Of a DNA stretch of 64,000 nucleotides, positions 11,726 to 20,767 are shown piece after piece. A program made the translations under genes and the position numbers. Within the stretch, counting starts at the first letter, position 1. Each line of letters starts with the position of its first letter. This DNA is from an uncultured Bacilli bacterium (GTDB lineage Bacteria > Bacillota_I > Bacilli_A > ML615J-28 > CAG-313). The stretch is taken from NCBI GenBank assembly GCA_947591495.1, contig CANQDG010000003.1:1-64000 (forward strand). The letters run 5' to 3'. The notes beneath the pieces were generated by a model, which saw nothing but the letters and a program-made list of their open reading frames with translations, had not been told where the DNA came from and searched no databases.

Positions 11726-11851
11726 ATGAGGAAAAAGAAAGTTAACGATGGGTTACGAAACTTCACAAAAGATTTTGTCAATGAGACAGAATTAGAAGAA
11801 AATCTTAGAAATGAGATAAATAGTGAAATTAAAACATCACGAAAAAAATAA
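11726..11851 (+). CDS. small 41-aa hypothetical protein
   Basis: ATG with gtggtg SD-like upstream; MRKKKVNDGLRNFTKDFVNETELEENLRNEINSEIKTSRKK. Confidence 0.45.
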   Translation: MRKKKVNDGLRNFTKDFVNETELEENLRNEINSEIKTSRKK

Positions 11852-11911
11852 GCATTGAGCAAAATACTTGTTAAAAGAATTTACTTGTTATATTATAATA
11901 TTAATCTTCAG

Positions 11912-12014
11912 GGCAGGGTGTAATTCCCGACCGGCGGTAAAGTCCGCGAGTCAGAAATGACATGATTTGGTGTAATTCCAAAACCGATAGTATAGTCTAG
12001 ATGAAAGAAGACAT
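11912..12014 (+). ncRNA. FMN riboswitch (RFN element)
   Basis: atcttcagggcagggtgtaattcccgaccggcggtaaagtccgcgagtcagaaatgaca...ggtgtaattccaaaaccgatagtatagtctagatgaaagaag. Confidence 0.97.
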
Positions 12015-12032
12015 AATATTTATTATGCTTTT

Positions 12033-12064
12033 TGGTTGCCTTTTGAAGATGGCAACTTTTTTTG
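12033..12064 (+). terminator. terminator stem of FMN riboswitch expression platform
   Basis: ggttgcc ttttgaagat ggcaact followed by T7. Confidence 0.75.
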
Positions 12065-12080
12065 TTGGAGGTAAATAAAT

Positions 12081-12674
12081 ATGAAAAAAAGTTTAGATTA
12101 TTTAACTAAAGTAGGAATCTTTTCAGCTCTTTCAACGATCCTATATTTTTTTCCTAAATTTCCATTACCATTTCTATTTCCAAGCTTTTTAGAAATTCAA
12201 TTTTCTAATTTACCAGCGGTTTTAGGTGGTTTTGCTTTAGGACCTGTTGGTGGCGCAATGGTGGTAATTATTAGAACTTTGATTAAATTACCATCTAGTC
12301 ATACCGCCTATGTTGGTGAATTAGGTGACTTTTTAATTGGCATTAGCACCGTTATGGTGTCATCATTAATTTATAAATTTAATCGCACGAAAAAGGGTGG
12401 TGTTTTAGCCTTAATAGGAGGATCTTTAACCTGGATAATCGTGGCAATGCTTGTTAATTGGCTTATTTTAATTCCATTTTATGCTTCACTTACTGATGTA
12501 GTTGGTACGTGTTCAAAAATCTTTCCTAATATTAATGAACAAAATTTTATGCTTCTTTATCTATTTGGTTCGGTTCTACCTTTTAATTTATTACTATCAG
12601 TTGTTGTTTCAATTGTTATTTTCTTGGTATATAAAAGAATATCTAATATTTTCAAAAAAGATTTTATTCATTAA
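12081..12674 (+). CDS. ribU: riboflavin ECF transporter S component
   Basis: multi-TM, EIQFSNLPAVLGGFALGPVGGAMV; downstream of FMN riboswitch. Confidence 0.93.
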   Translation: MKKSLDYLTKVGIFSALSTILYFFPKFPLPFLFPSFLEIQFSNLPAVLGGFALGPVGGAMVVIIRTLIKLPSSHTAYVGELGDFLIGISTVMVSSLIYKFNRTKKGGVLALIGGSLTWIIVAMLVNWLILIPFYASLTDVVGTCSKIFPNINEQNFMLLYLFGSVLPFNLLLSVVVSIVIFLVYKRISNIFKKDFIH

Positions 12675-12731
12675 AAGTTATCAACTTGCGAAAATAGTTA
12701 AAAAGTAGTATCATAAAGATGAGGTGATTTG

Positions 12732-13850
12732 ATGAAAATCTTAACGATTAGTGATTCATTTAAAGGCTCAATGAGTTCGATTGAAGTTGGAGAAATTGTT
12801 ACTAAATATTATCAAGCTAAAGGCTTTATCGCAAATTATCTACCTATTTCCGATGGTGGTGAAGGTTTTTTAGATGTAATTAAAAATATTTTTAAAAATA
12901 ATAGCGCGTGCATTAATGAAAGTATAATAGTTAAAAATGCTAATTTTGGTGATGTCGATGCCCACTATTTAATTGATACAGCGACTAAAACGGCTTATTT
13001 AGAATTAGCTGAAGCATCAGGCCTTACCCAAATTAAAGAAGCAGAAAGACGCACACTTTATGCATCAACATATGGTTTTGGTCAAATTATTAGAAATGTT
13101 ATTTTAAAATATCATCCCGCCAAAATTATAATTGGGCTTGGTGGTTCGGCAACTTCTGATATGGGTGCTGGTATGCTTGAAGCAATGGGAGTTGAATTTA
13201 TTGATAGTGCTGGTTTTTTGATTACCAAAATTAATAATGCTAAATTAATGCAAATTAGAAAGATTCGTTTAGGTGCTTTTAAACGCTTAATCAAAAAAAC
13301 CGAATTTATTACTTTAACTGATGTTACTAATCCCCTCTTGGGTAAAAACGGAGCCATTCCGGTTTTTGCTCCCCAAAAAGGTATTCAAGAAGATGATCTT
13401 ATGTTAATGGAAAAAAACTTTTGCCACTTTAAAAAAATGTTACAAGCATACTTTAAGAAACCCTTAAATGATTTTGCGGGGGCAGGTGCAGCAGGAGGAA
13501 TCGGTTTTACTCTTAAATACTTATGTAATAGTCAAATAACTTCTGGGATTGAAGAAATCTTAAAAATGATTAATTTTGAACAATTAGTTAAAGAATATGA
13601 TGTCGTTATTACGGGTGAGGGTTGTTTTGATGAACAAAGTTTACAAGGTAAAGTAATTAGTGGGATTATGAAATATCAACCAGCACGTATGATAATTATT
13701 TGTGGTTTGCGCAAATTGAATAATGATACTAAGGCGGTTAATAATTTTACCGATGTTTATGCAATTGTTCCGACGGTTGCTAAAGCGGAAGAATCTTTAG
13801 CTAATCCACAAGAATGTTTAATAAAACTTTTAGATACGATTAAACTTTAA
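12732..13850 (+). CDS. glycerate kinase
   Basis: MKILTISDSFKGSMSS, PISDGGEGFLD, GLGGSATSDMGAGMLEAMG, TGEGCFDEQSLQGKV. Confidence 0.93.
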   Translation: MKILTISDSFKGSMSSIEVGEIVTKYYQAKGFIANYLPISDGGEGFLDVIKNIFKNNSACINESIIVKNANFGDVDAHYLIDTATKTAYLELAEASGLTQIKEAERRTLYASTYGFGQIIRNVILKYHPAKIIIGLGGSATSDMGAGMLEAMGVEFIDSAGFLITKINNAKLMQIRKIRLGAFKRLIKKTEFITLTDVTNPLLGKNGAIPVFAPQKGIQEDDLMLMEKNFCHFKKMLQAYFKKPLNDFAGAGAAGGIGFTLKYLCNSQITSGIEEILKMINFEQLVKEYDVVITGEGCFDEQSLQGKVISGIMKYQPARMIIICGLRKLNNDTKAVNNFTDVYAIVPTVAKAEESLANPQECLIKLLDTIKL

Positions 13851-13898
13851 AAAAAATGATTTAAGAAAGGGATTAAAACCACTTCTTAAATCATTTTT
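13851..13898. terminator. bidirectional terminator between convergent genes
   Basis: aaaaaatgatttaagaa...ttcttaaatcattttt. Confidence 0.8.
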
Positions 13899-14712
13899 CT
13901 TCAAAATAATGTTTTAAAAACTTTAAAACGCCTTGTTTATCAAAGCGATCAGTTACATAATTAGCATAAGGAATTAATTCAGGATTAGCATTGCCCATCG
14001 CCACGGCCGTCTTAGCACTTTGTAATAATTTAATATCATTATGGCCATCACCAATTGCAATGGTATTTTGCCAAGGAATATGATAATAACGACAAGCATC
14101 AATAAAGCCAATACTTTTATCAACCAAGCAATTAAAAATTTCGACAATATAATTATGATCAATTTGCCAATTTCTTGATAATAAAGTTTTATGATAATGA
14201 ATTTTTATGTAATTTTCAAGTTTTTCTGTGGCACCTTCTTTAAGAAATAACAAAGCACTATTAGGGTTATCAGGTAAAATGGTTTTAAGTGATCCCGTAT
14301 GCAAAGTTCCGCCTTCAATATGAAGAAAAGGCAAAATGGCATCATTATAATCTTGAACATAAATATCATCACCAATTTCACAAAAGACATTAATCATAGA
14401 ATCTTGAATGAAATCAATAATATCTAATAAAGCCAAACGATCAATTCTTAAATCAGTTTTAGGATATTTTTCATCTTTAGGATTACAAATGAGAGCCCCA
14501 TTATAATTAATTAACGGACTATCAAGTCCTAAAGCCTCATAGACGAAATAACTTGAACGTTTTGGTCTTCCGGTTGCAAGCATAATAATATGTCCGGCTT
14601 TTTTTAATTTTCTTAAATAATCAAAGGTTTCCTCATCATAATTAGCAAAATCGAGTAATAAAGTTCCATCTAAATCAATAACAATTAAATGGGGTTCCAT
14701 AAGCATCACCAT
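13891..14712 (-). CDS. Cof-type HAD-superfamily hydrolase
   Basis: LIVIDLDGTLL, MLATGRP, AIGDGHNDIKLL, VAMGNANPELI. Confidence 0.92.
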   Translation of the reverse strand: MVMLMEPHLIVIDLDGTLLLDFANYDEETFDYLRKLKKAGHIIMLATGRPKRSSYFVYEALGLDSPLINYNGALICNPKDEKYPKTDLRIDRLALLDIIDFIQDSMINVFCEIGDDIYVQDYNDAILPFLHIEGGTLHTGSLKTILPDNPNSALLFLKEGATEKLENYIKIHYHKTLLSRNWQIDHNYIVEIFNCLVDKSIGFIDACRYYHIPWQNTIAIGDGHNDIKLLQSAKTAVAMGNANPELIPYANYVTDRFDKQGVLKFLKHYFEEK

Positions 14713-14852
14713 GCTTATTATAGCATAACTTTTCCGCTTTGTCTATTTTAAGAATTTATAACAATAATTCTTTATAAAAATTCCTTGCAAAAAAAATTAA
14801 TCTATGATAAAATTATTTAATAAGAAAAATTATTTTTGTGAGTTGATTTAAA

Positions 14853-15668
14853 ATGTATTTTGCAGTAAATTTTATAAATCGAATTGATGATTTTTTCACT
14901 AAAATATTTGAAGACTTAAAAGATGCTATTACTTGGTCAACTTTTTGGACACTTGTAGCAGGGATTGTCATTGGAATTGTAATATGTAGTAGCATTTATG
15001 GTATTTTACTAATTAATTCGATTAATCAAAAAGAAAAAGAAATAAAAGAAGCAAATAATAAAATTGATGATGATAAAATCAAAAAATTAGTTGATCAAAT
15101 AAAAGTAGCCTATGTTGAAGAAACAGAATCTTTATCAATCATGCAAAGATTTGATGTTTTAGGGAAAAAGATTTTGGAAATTGTTAATAAGATTGCAAGT
15201 GAATATTATCCTGAATCGAAATATCCAATATATGAATTAACAATTGAAGAACTAATTTTATTTACCCACTATCTTTCTAATCGTATTGATGATATTTTTG
15301 ATAAGCCCCTTCTTCGTCCTTTTAAGCGCTTAAGTGTTGCTCAAATTTTTAAAATTCTTGATGCTAAACATAAAGTAGAAGAAACAAAGGCGGTTAAAAT
15401 CATAAAAAAGACAAAAGCTAACAAAGTTAGTGGTTTTATTATGAGTGCTTTGAAATATGCTAATCCCGTTTATTGGGTTAAAAAAATTCTAGTAGGAACA
15501 ACAATTAACTTTGCGGCACGAAAAATTTCCTTGCTTATTTTAGATATTGTTGCCGATGAAACCAATAAAACCTATAGCAAAACGATTTTTAATAAAGAAA
15601 GAGAACTTAAAAATTTAGAAATTGAGCAAACTATTAAAGAATTAGAGGAGGCGGAAATGGATGCTTAA
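14853..15668 (+). CDS. membrane-anchored protein of unknown function, overlapping ftsK start
   Basis: 271 aa; N-terminal TM WSTFWTLVAGIVIGIVICSSIYGILLI and long charged regions; 8-nt overlap with ftsK. Confidence 0.75.
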   Translation: MYFAVNFINRIDDFFTKIFEDLKDAITWSTFWTLVAGIVIGIVICSSIYGILLINSINQKEKEIKEANNKIDDDKIKKLVDQIKVAYVEETESLSIMQRFDVLGKKILEIVNKIASEYYPESKYPIYELTIEELILFTHYLSNRIDDIFDKPLLRPFKRLSVAQIFKILDAKHKVEETKAVKIIKKTKANKVSGFIMSALKYANPVYWVKKILVGTTINFAARKISLLILDIVADETNKTYSKTIFNKERELKNLEIEQTIKELEEAEMDA

Positions 15669-17847
15669 GAATAAACAAAATAATTTAGATAATCGTCGAG
15701 AATTTTATATTTATCGAGTTGTTCGTAATGGCCAAATTTATGATGAAGATGAAGTTGAATTAAAAAAATCCGACACCAAAGTTAAAACGGCCACAACTAC
15801 TACTCCGCAAGCAAGCAAAAAAGTTATTAGTTATGCTGAATCATTTGGTTATCGTGTTGATCCAAGTAGATATGATAGTTTAAGAAGGAAGAATCCAAAT
15901 GATGTTGCAAATAATAATTTAAACGATGATTCATCTATCAGTAATGTGCAACAAGAAACAACTTCTCAAGTTGAGCCGCCTCAAATCGATCAAGAAATAG
16001 GCTATTATGATGAAGGAGTTGTTTTGGAAAATAATGATAACTATGAAGAACAAGATAGTTATAATGATTTAGTAGCCTCAGTTGATGAAATATATCATGA
16101 TAATTTTTCCGAAGAAGAAATTACTTATGATGATCTATATATGGAAAATATGCCATCGAAAGAATCAATCATCAATCCTTCTCAAAGCACTACCATAAAA
16201 GGTGAGGCTGATTCTTTGATAAAGACATCACCAACTGTTGAAAACGAACCTAAACCACAAATGAAAAGCCCACAAGTTAGACCAGAACAAAAAACTAATA
16301 ATGGCATTAATAATTACAAACCAAGACCAAATGATAATCATTCCCAACCTTTACCAACGCAGCCTAAAAATACGGTTACAACTAGAACTAAGAAAAGTCG
16401 TTATATTGCACCAAGTCTTGATTTATTAACAAAATCAGATAGTCGAAATGCCGATAATGTAGAAGAAGCGGAAAATCAAAAAGAGATTATTAATAATACC
16501 TTTAAAGAAGCAGGTATTAGGGCGAAAGTTGATAGTTATATTTTTGGTCCAACTGTTACCCAGTTTTTAATAAGTATTGAAAAAGGGGCTAATGTTAAAG
16601 ATGTTAGAAAGGTTGAATCTAATATGTTAATGTATTTACAATGCGAAAGTATTAGAATTCAAACCCCAATTCCTGGTAAACCGTTTGCGGGAATCGAAGT
16701 TCCTAAAAAATATGAAAACCGTCGTACCGTTTTTCTTGGGGATATGTTAGCCAATAAAGATTTTAAAAATTTAGATTATGAAGTACCGGTTGCCGTAGGA
16801 CAAGATAATTATGGAATTTACCATTATATTGATTTAGTTGAAATGCCTCATGGTTTAATTGCCGGAACAACTAAATCAGGTAAAAGTGTTTGTTTAAATG
16901 CCTTTTTATTAAGTCTAATATATCGTTTTACCCCCGATGAATTGCGCTTAGTTTTGATTGATCCTAAGCGAATTGAACTTGGTATTTATGATGGCATTCC
17001 TCATCTTGCTATGCCCGTTATTGTTGATCAAGAAGATTTCCAAAGCGCTTTAGGATGGGTTTACGATGAAATGGAACGTCGATATAAAGAATTTGAATTA
17101 TATGATGAACATAATATTGTTGATTATAATAAGATTAGAAAAGAAAATAATGAATCAACGATGCCCCATATTATTGTAATGATGGATGAATTTAGTGATT
17201 GGTTCGCTGATGCTAATAGTGAAATCGAATTATATATGCAAAAATTAGCGGCTAAAGCTAGAGCAGCCGGAATCAATATTATTTTAGCTACTCAAAGGCC
17301 ATCAAAAGATGTTATTAAAGGAACAATTAAAGCTAATTTTGACACTCGAATTGCTTTTAGGGTATCATCATTTGAAGATGCTAAAGTTATTTTAGGCTAT
17401 GGGGGCGCTGAAAAACTTGAAGGTAAAGGTGATATGCTAATTAGATATGCTGGTCGTGCTGAACAAAGATTACAAGGTGCTTTTGTTCCTAATTCAGATA
17501 TTAAAAAAGTCACAAGATTTTTAAAAGATAATAATACTTGTGATTATATTGTAACAAAAGAAGAAATCCATCAATCAACCGTAGCTCGTCAGGCATCTAG
17601 TACGATGGCAGGCAGGGCTGTTGGACGTGATGATGAAAGATTTGAAGAAGTTGCCTTTTATGTTGTTCGTAATAAAAATGCTTCGGTTAATCAAATTACG
17701 CAAATCTTTAATATGGGATTTAATCGAGTTAATGATATCTTTTTAGCTTTAGAAGAAATGGGTGTTTTAAGTCCAGGCGTTAAAGGTAAACAACGAGAGG
17801 TATTACTAGATGAATTTCAATTACGTGATTTATTAGAAGAAAATTAG
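15661..17847 (+). CDS. ftsK: FtsK/SpoIIIE-type DNA translocase, soluble (no N-terminal TM segments)
   Basis: GTTKSGKSVCLNAFLLSL Walker A, IVMMDEFSD Walker B, C-terminal gamma winged helix; low-complexity soluble N-terminus. Confidence 0.93.
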   Translation: MLKNKQNNLDNRREFYIYRVVRNGQIYDEDEVELKKSDTKVKTATTTTPQASKKVISYAESFGYRVDPSRYDSLRRKNPNDVANNNLNDDSSISNVQQETTSQVEPPQIDQEIGYYDEGVVLENNDNYEEQDSYNDLVASVDEIYHDNFSEEEITYDDLYMENMPSKESIINPSQSTTIKGEADSLIKTSPTVENEPKPQMKSPQVRPEQKTNNGINNYKPRPNDNHSQPLPTQPKNTVTTRTKKSRYIAPSLDLLTKSDSRNADNVEEAENQKEIINNTFKEAGIRAKVDSYIFGPTVTQFLISIEKGANVKDVRKVESNMLMYLQCESIRIQTPIPGKPFAGIEVPKKYENRRTVFLGDMLANKDFKNLDYEVPVAVGQDNYGIYHYIDLVEMPHGLIAGTTKSGKSVCLNAFLLSLIYRFTPDELRLVLIDPKRIELGIYDGIPHLAMPVIVDQEDFQSALGWVYDEMERRYKEFELYDEHNIVDYNKIRKENNESTMPHIIVMMDEFSDWFADANSEIELYMQKLAAKARAAGINIILATQRPSKDVIKGTIKANFDTRIAFRVSSFEDAKVILGYGGAEKLEGKGDMLIRYAGRAEQRLQGAFVPNSDIKKVTRFLKDNNTCDYIVTKEEIHQSTVARQASSTMAGRAVGRDDERFEEVAFYVVRNKNASVNQITQIFNMGFNRVNDIFLALEEMGVLSPGVKGKQREVLLDEFQLRDLLEEN

Positions 17848-17862
17848 CAAGGGGGAATTAAG

Positions 17863-18768
17863 TTGGCGCAAGATAAGTATTTAATAAATTACTATAAAAA
17901 TAATAATCTTGTTATCGAAGATTTATCATTTAAAAAAAGAATTTTAGTTAGAATTATTATCTTAGCTATTTGTTCAATTTTATATTTAGTAATGCTTGCT
18001 TTTTCTAATCAGACAAAATTTAAAGGTGAGATTCCTTTAAGTCAAATGATTATGCCCTTAAAAGTTATTATGATTATTACAATTATTTTAACGATTTTAG
18101 GAATCGCCTTTTTTACCTATTTAAAAATTTCTCAAAATAAATTACGCTTATCTTTAAAGTTTAAAAGAATTATTTTTACCATTTTAGATTGGTTTTCCAT
18201 TTTACCAATTTGCGTTGTAATTGTTTCCTTTTGTTTTTCTTATTTATTTATTATTACGCCAATTAGTGGTAACTCAATGGAACCTAATATTGTTGATGGT
18301 GAACACGTCTTCGTTAGTTACAATCAAAAAATTGAACGTTTTTCCGTTGTTGTTTTAGAAGTTAATCCTAAAGATAATATAGATATAACGGAAAATAGTT
18401 ATTATATTAAAAGAATTATTGGTCTTCCTGGGGATACGGTTACGTGGAAAGACAACATCTTAACTATTAATGGTAACAAAATTGATGAATATTATTTTCC
18501 TCAAGATTATTTTGGTTATTTTGATAATACTAGACCATATGTAGAACCTGATGAAAATGGTAATTTATTTCAATATCAAATATACGAAAATGGTCAAAAA
18601 AAAATCATTAAATGTCAAACCATTCCAGAAGGATATTATTTTGTAATGGGTGATAATCGAGGTCATAGTTCAGATAGCCGTTCAATAGGTTTAATTCCCG
18701 CTAAAAATATCCTAGGAGTTGCTTTATATCATATGAATTTTATTATTCCCAAAGGAAAAATCGAATAA
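17863..18768 (+). CDS. lepB: signal peptidase I with N-terminal multi-TM extension
   Basis: GNSMEPNI, YYIKRIIGLPGDTV, VMGDNRGHSSDSR; TTG start after aaggggg. Confidence 0.92.
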   Translation: MAQDKYLINYYKNNNLVIEDLSFKKRILVRIIILAICSILYLVMLAFSNQTKFKGEIPLSQMIMPLKVIMIITIILTILGIAFFTYLKISQNKLRLSLKFKRIIFTILDWFSILPICVVIVSFCFSYLFIITPISGNSMEPNIVDGEHVFVSYNQKIERFSVVVLEVNPKDNIDITENSYYIKRIIGLPGDTVTWKDNILTINGNKIDEYYFPQDYFGYFDNTRPYVEPDENGNLFQYQIYENGQKKIIKCQTIPEGYYFVMGDNRGHSSDSRSIGLIPAKNILGVALYHMNFIIPKGKIE

Positions 18769-18833
18769 TTTAAGTTTAAGATTTCGATATTTTACGAAAA
18801 GTATTTTAATGAATCTAAAAAAGAGTGATCAAA

Positions 18834-19706
18834 ATGAATAATGAAAATAAATCAAATATCAATTGGTATCCTGGCCATATGGCTAAAGCCATTAAAGAGA
18901 TAGCCGAAAAACTAAAATTAGTAGATTTAGTTGTGGTTTTATTAGATGCAAGATGCCCTAAAGCTTCTTTTAACCCGTTATTAAAAGAATTGTTGCAACA
19001 AAAAAGATGTCTTTATCTTTTAACTAAAAAGGATAAGGCTGATAATCAACAAACCATCAAGTGGCTTAAATATTATAATCAAAACCAAATCAGAGCCCTT
19101 GCGATAGACGCAAGAGAACTAAAAAACACTAAACTCATTGTTAAAGAGGCAACCATTTTAATGGCCGAAAAACGCAAGAAAGATTTAATGCGCGGACTTA
19201 AACCTCGGCCTATTAAAACGATGATTGTTGGAACCCCAAATGTTGGAAAATCAACCTTAATTAATGCTTTAGTAGGTAAAAAAGTTACAGCCGTTGGTGA
19301 CCATCCTGGTATTACAAAAGTTCAACAATGGATCAAGATTAATCATGATTTAGAACTTTTAGATACTCCTGGTGTTTTATGGCCAAAATTTGACGAAGAA
19401 GTTGTAGGTTATAATTTGTCGATTATTGGCGCAATTAATGATAATATTTTGCCAATGCAAGATATTGCAACATATTTTGTGGATTATTTACAAAAATATT
19501 ATCCTAATGCTTTAAAAATGCGTTATCACTTAGATTTAAATCATTTTTCCGCAATCGAAATAATCAGTGCGCTTGCGCAAAAACAAGGTTACTATTTATC
19601 AAATAAAGAACTAGATTTAACTAGAGCCTCACTCTTTCTTATTCAAGAATATCGAATGGGGTATCTGGGGTCTCTTACTTTAGAACAGTGTGAAATCAAT
19701 GAATAA
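18834..19706 (+). CDS. rbgA: ribosome biogenesis GTPase RbgA/YlqF
   Basis: INWYPGHMAKA, circularly permuted GTPase motifs GTPNVGKSTLINAL, DTPGVLWPK. Confidence 0.95.
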   Translation: MNNENKSNINWYPGHMAKAIKEIAEKLKLVDLVVVLLDARCPKASFNPLLKELLQQKRCLYLLTKKDKADNQQTIKWLKYYNQNQIRALAIDARELKNTKLIVKEATILMAEKRKKDLMRGLKPRPIKTMIVGTPNVGKSTLINALVGKKVTAVGDHPGITKVQQWIKINHDLELLDTPGVLWPKFDEEVVGYNLSIIGAINDNILPMQDIATYFVDYLQKYYPNALKMRYHLDLNHFSAIEIISALAQKQGYYLSNKELDLTRASLFLIQEYRMGYLGSLTLEQCEINE

Positions 19707-20301
19707 TTATTATTTTGAAAAACAATTTTACGAAGAAGGTAAACAATATATCGCAGGGACTGACGAAGTAGGACGGGGTCCATTAGCAGGACCCGTTGTC
19801 GCAACCGCTGTTATAATGCCTAAAGATTGTTATATTGAAGGAGTAACCGATTCTAAAAAATTATCGGCCAAAAAACGTCAGGTTTTACGAAAGCAAATAG
19901 AAGAAAAAGCCCTTGCTATTGTAACAGTTTTTATTGACGAAGAAACAATCGATCAAATTAATATTTATGAGGCCAGTCGTTTAGCCATGGTTAAAGCTGT
20001 AAGAGGTTTAAATCCTAAGCCTGATATTGTTTTATCTGATGCGATGCCCCTTAAATGTGAATTTGATAATTTACCAATTATCAAAGGTGATGAAAAAAGT
20101 TTTGTTATTGCTTGCGCAAGTATTATTGCGAAAGAGACCCGCGATTATTATATGAAGATTTTAGATAAGAAATATCCTAATTATGGTTTTGCTAAAAACA
20201 AAGGTTATCCTACTAAGGCTCATTTACTAGCATTAGATCAATATGGGGTGTTACCAATTCACCGAAAAACGTATGCACCTGTTTATAAAAAACTGAATTA
20301 G
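19699..20301 (+). CDS. rnhB: ribonuclease HII
   Basis: AGTDEVGRGPLAGPVVA, DSKKLSAKKR, GDEKSFVIACASIIAK. Confidence 0.97.
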   Translation: MNNYYFEKQFYEEGKQYIAGTDEVGRGPLAGPVVATAVIMPKDCYIEGVTDSKKLSAKKRQVLRKQIEEKALAIVTVFIDEETIDQINIYEASRLAMVKAVRGLNPKPDIVLSDAMPLKCEFDNLPIIKGDEKSFVIACASIIAKETRDYYMKILDKKYPNYGFAKNKGYPTKAHLLALDQYGVLPIHRKTYAPVYKKLN

Positions 20302-20429
20302 ATTATATGTAAAATATAAAAAAAAGTCATTTTGTGGCATTTTATTTTAAATTATAGTATAATTAAAAGCGTATTTAAGATGGAAAAAGAATGATTTGGG
20401 GAGAAATAGATATAATTTTAAGATATATT

Positions 20430-20477
20430 TGAGCCCCTTATTGTTTGGGGGCTCATATTTTAAATTATAATAAGGGG
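20430..20477 (+). promoter_or_regulatory. candidate mutually exclusive hairpin / SD-sequestering RNA switch
   Basis: tgagcccc...ggggctca hairpin (20430-20455); same 5' arm ccccttatt (20434-20442) perfectly complementary to SD region aataagggg (20469-20477). Confidence 0.55.
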
Positions 20478-20486
20478 GATTTTTTT

Positions 20487-20651
20487 ATGAACGGAAAAAC
20501 TAATGTTCCAATTGAAAAAGTGGTATATGATCTAGTTGATAAAAATGTCAAAAGTTTTGTTGGCAAATACCAAGACATCAAAGAAAAATTAGTTATTAAA
20601 GATGTTGATGAATTAGATAATATCGAATTAAAAAAAGTAAAAAATGATTAA
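20487..20651 (+). CDS. 54-aa small hypothetical protein
   Basis: taaggggg SD before ATG; MNGKTNVPIEKVVYDLVDKNVKSFVGKYQDIKEKLVIKDVDELDNIELKKVKND; track start 20445 lies inside the hairpin. Confidence 0.65.
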   Translation: MNGKTNVPIEKVVYDLVDKNVKSFVGKYQDIKEKLVIKDVDELDNIELKKVKND

Positions 20652-20681
20652 AAAACATTAATTAAAATATTTAAATTGTCG

Positions 20682-20726
20682 AAAAAATATGTCTGAAAAC
20701 TTTTCGTTTTTGTTGACATATTTTTT
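20682..20726 (+). terminator. terminator hairpin overlapping topA promoter
   Basis: aaaaaatatgtc / gacatatttttt perfect 12-bp arms. Confidence 0.75.
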
Positions 20727-20741
20727 TTAGTATTATATAAT
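20713..20741 (+). promoter_or_regulatory. topA promoter TTGACA-17-TATAAT
   Basis: -35 TTGACA 20713-20718, -10 TATAAT 20736-20741. Confidence 0.8.
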
Positions 20742-20767
20742 CAAAGGCAAATATGATGAGGTGAAAA

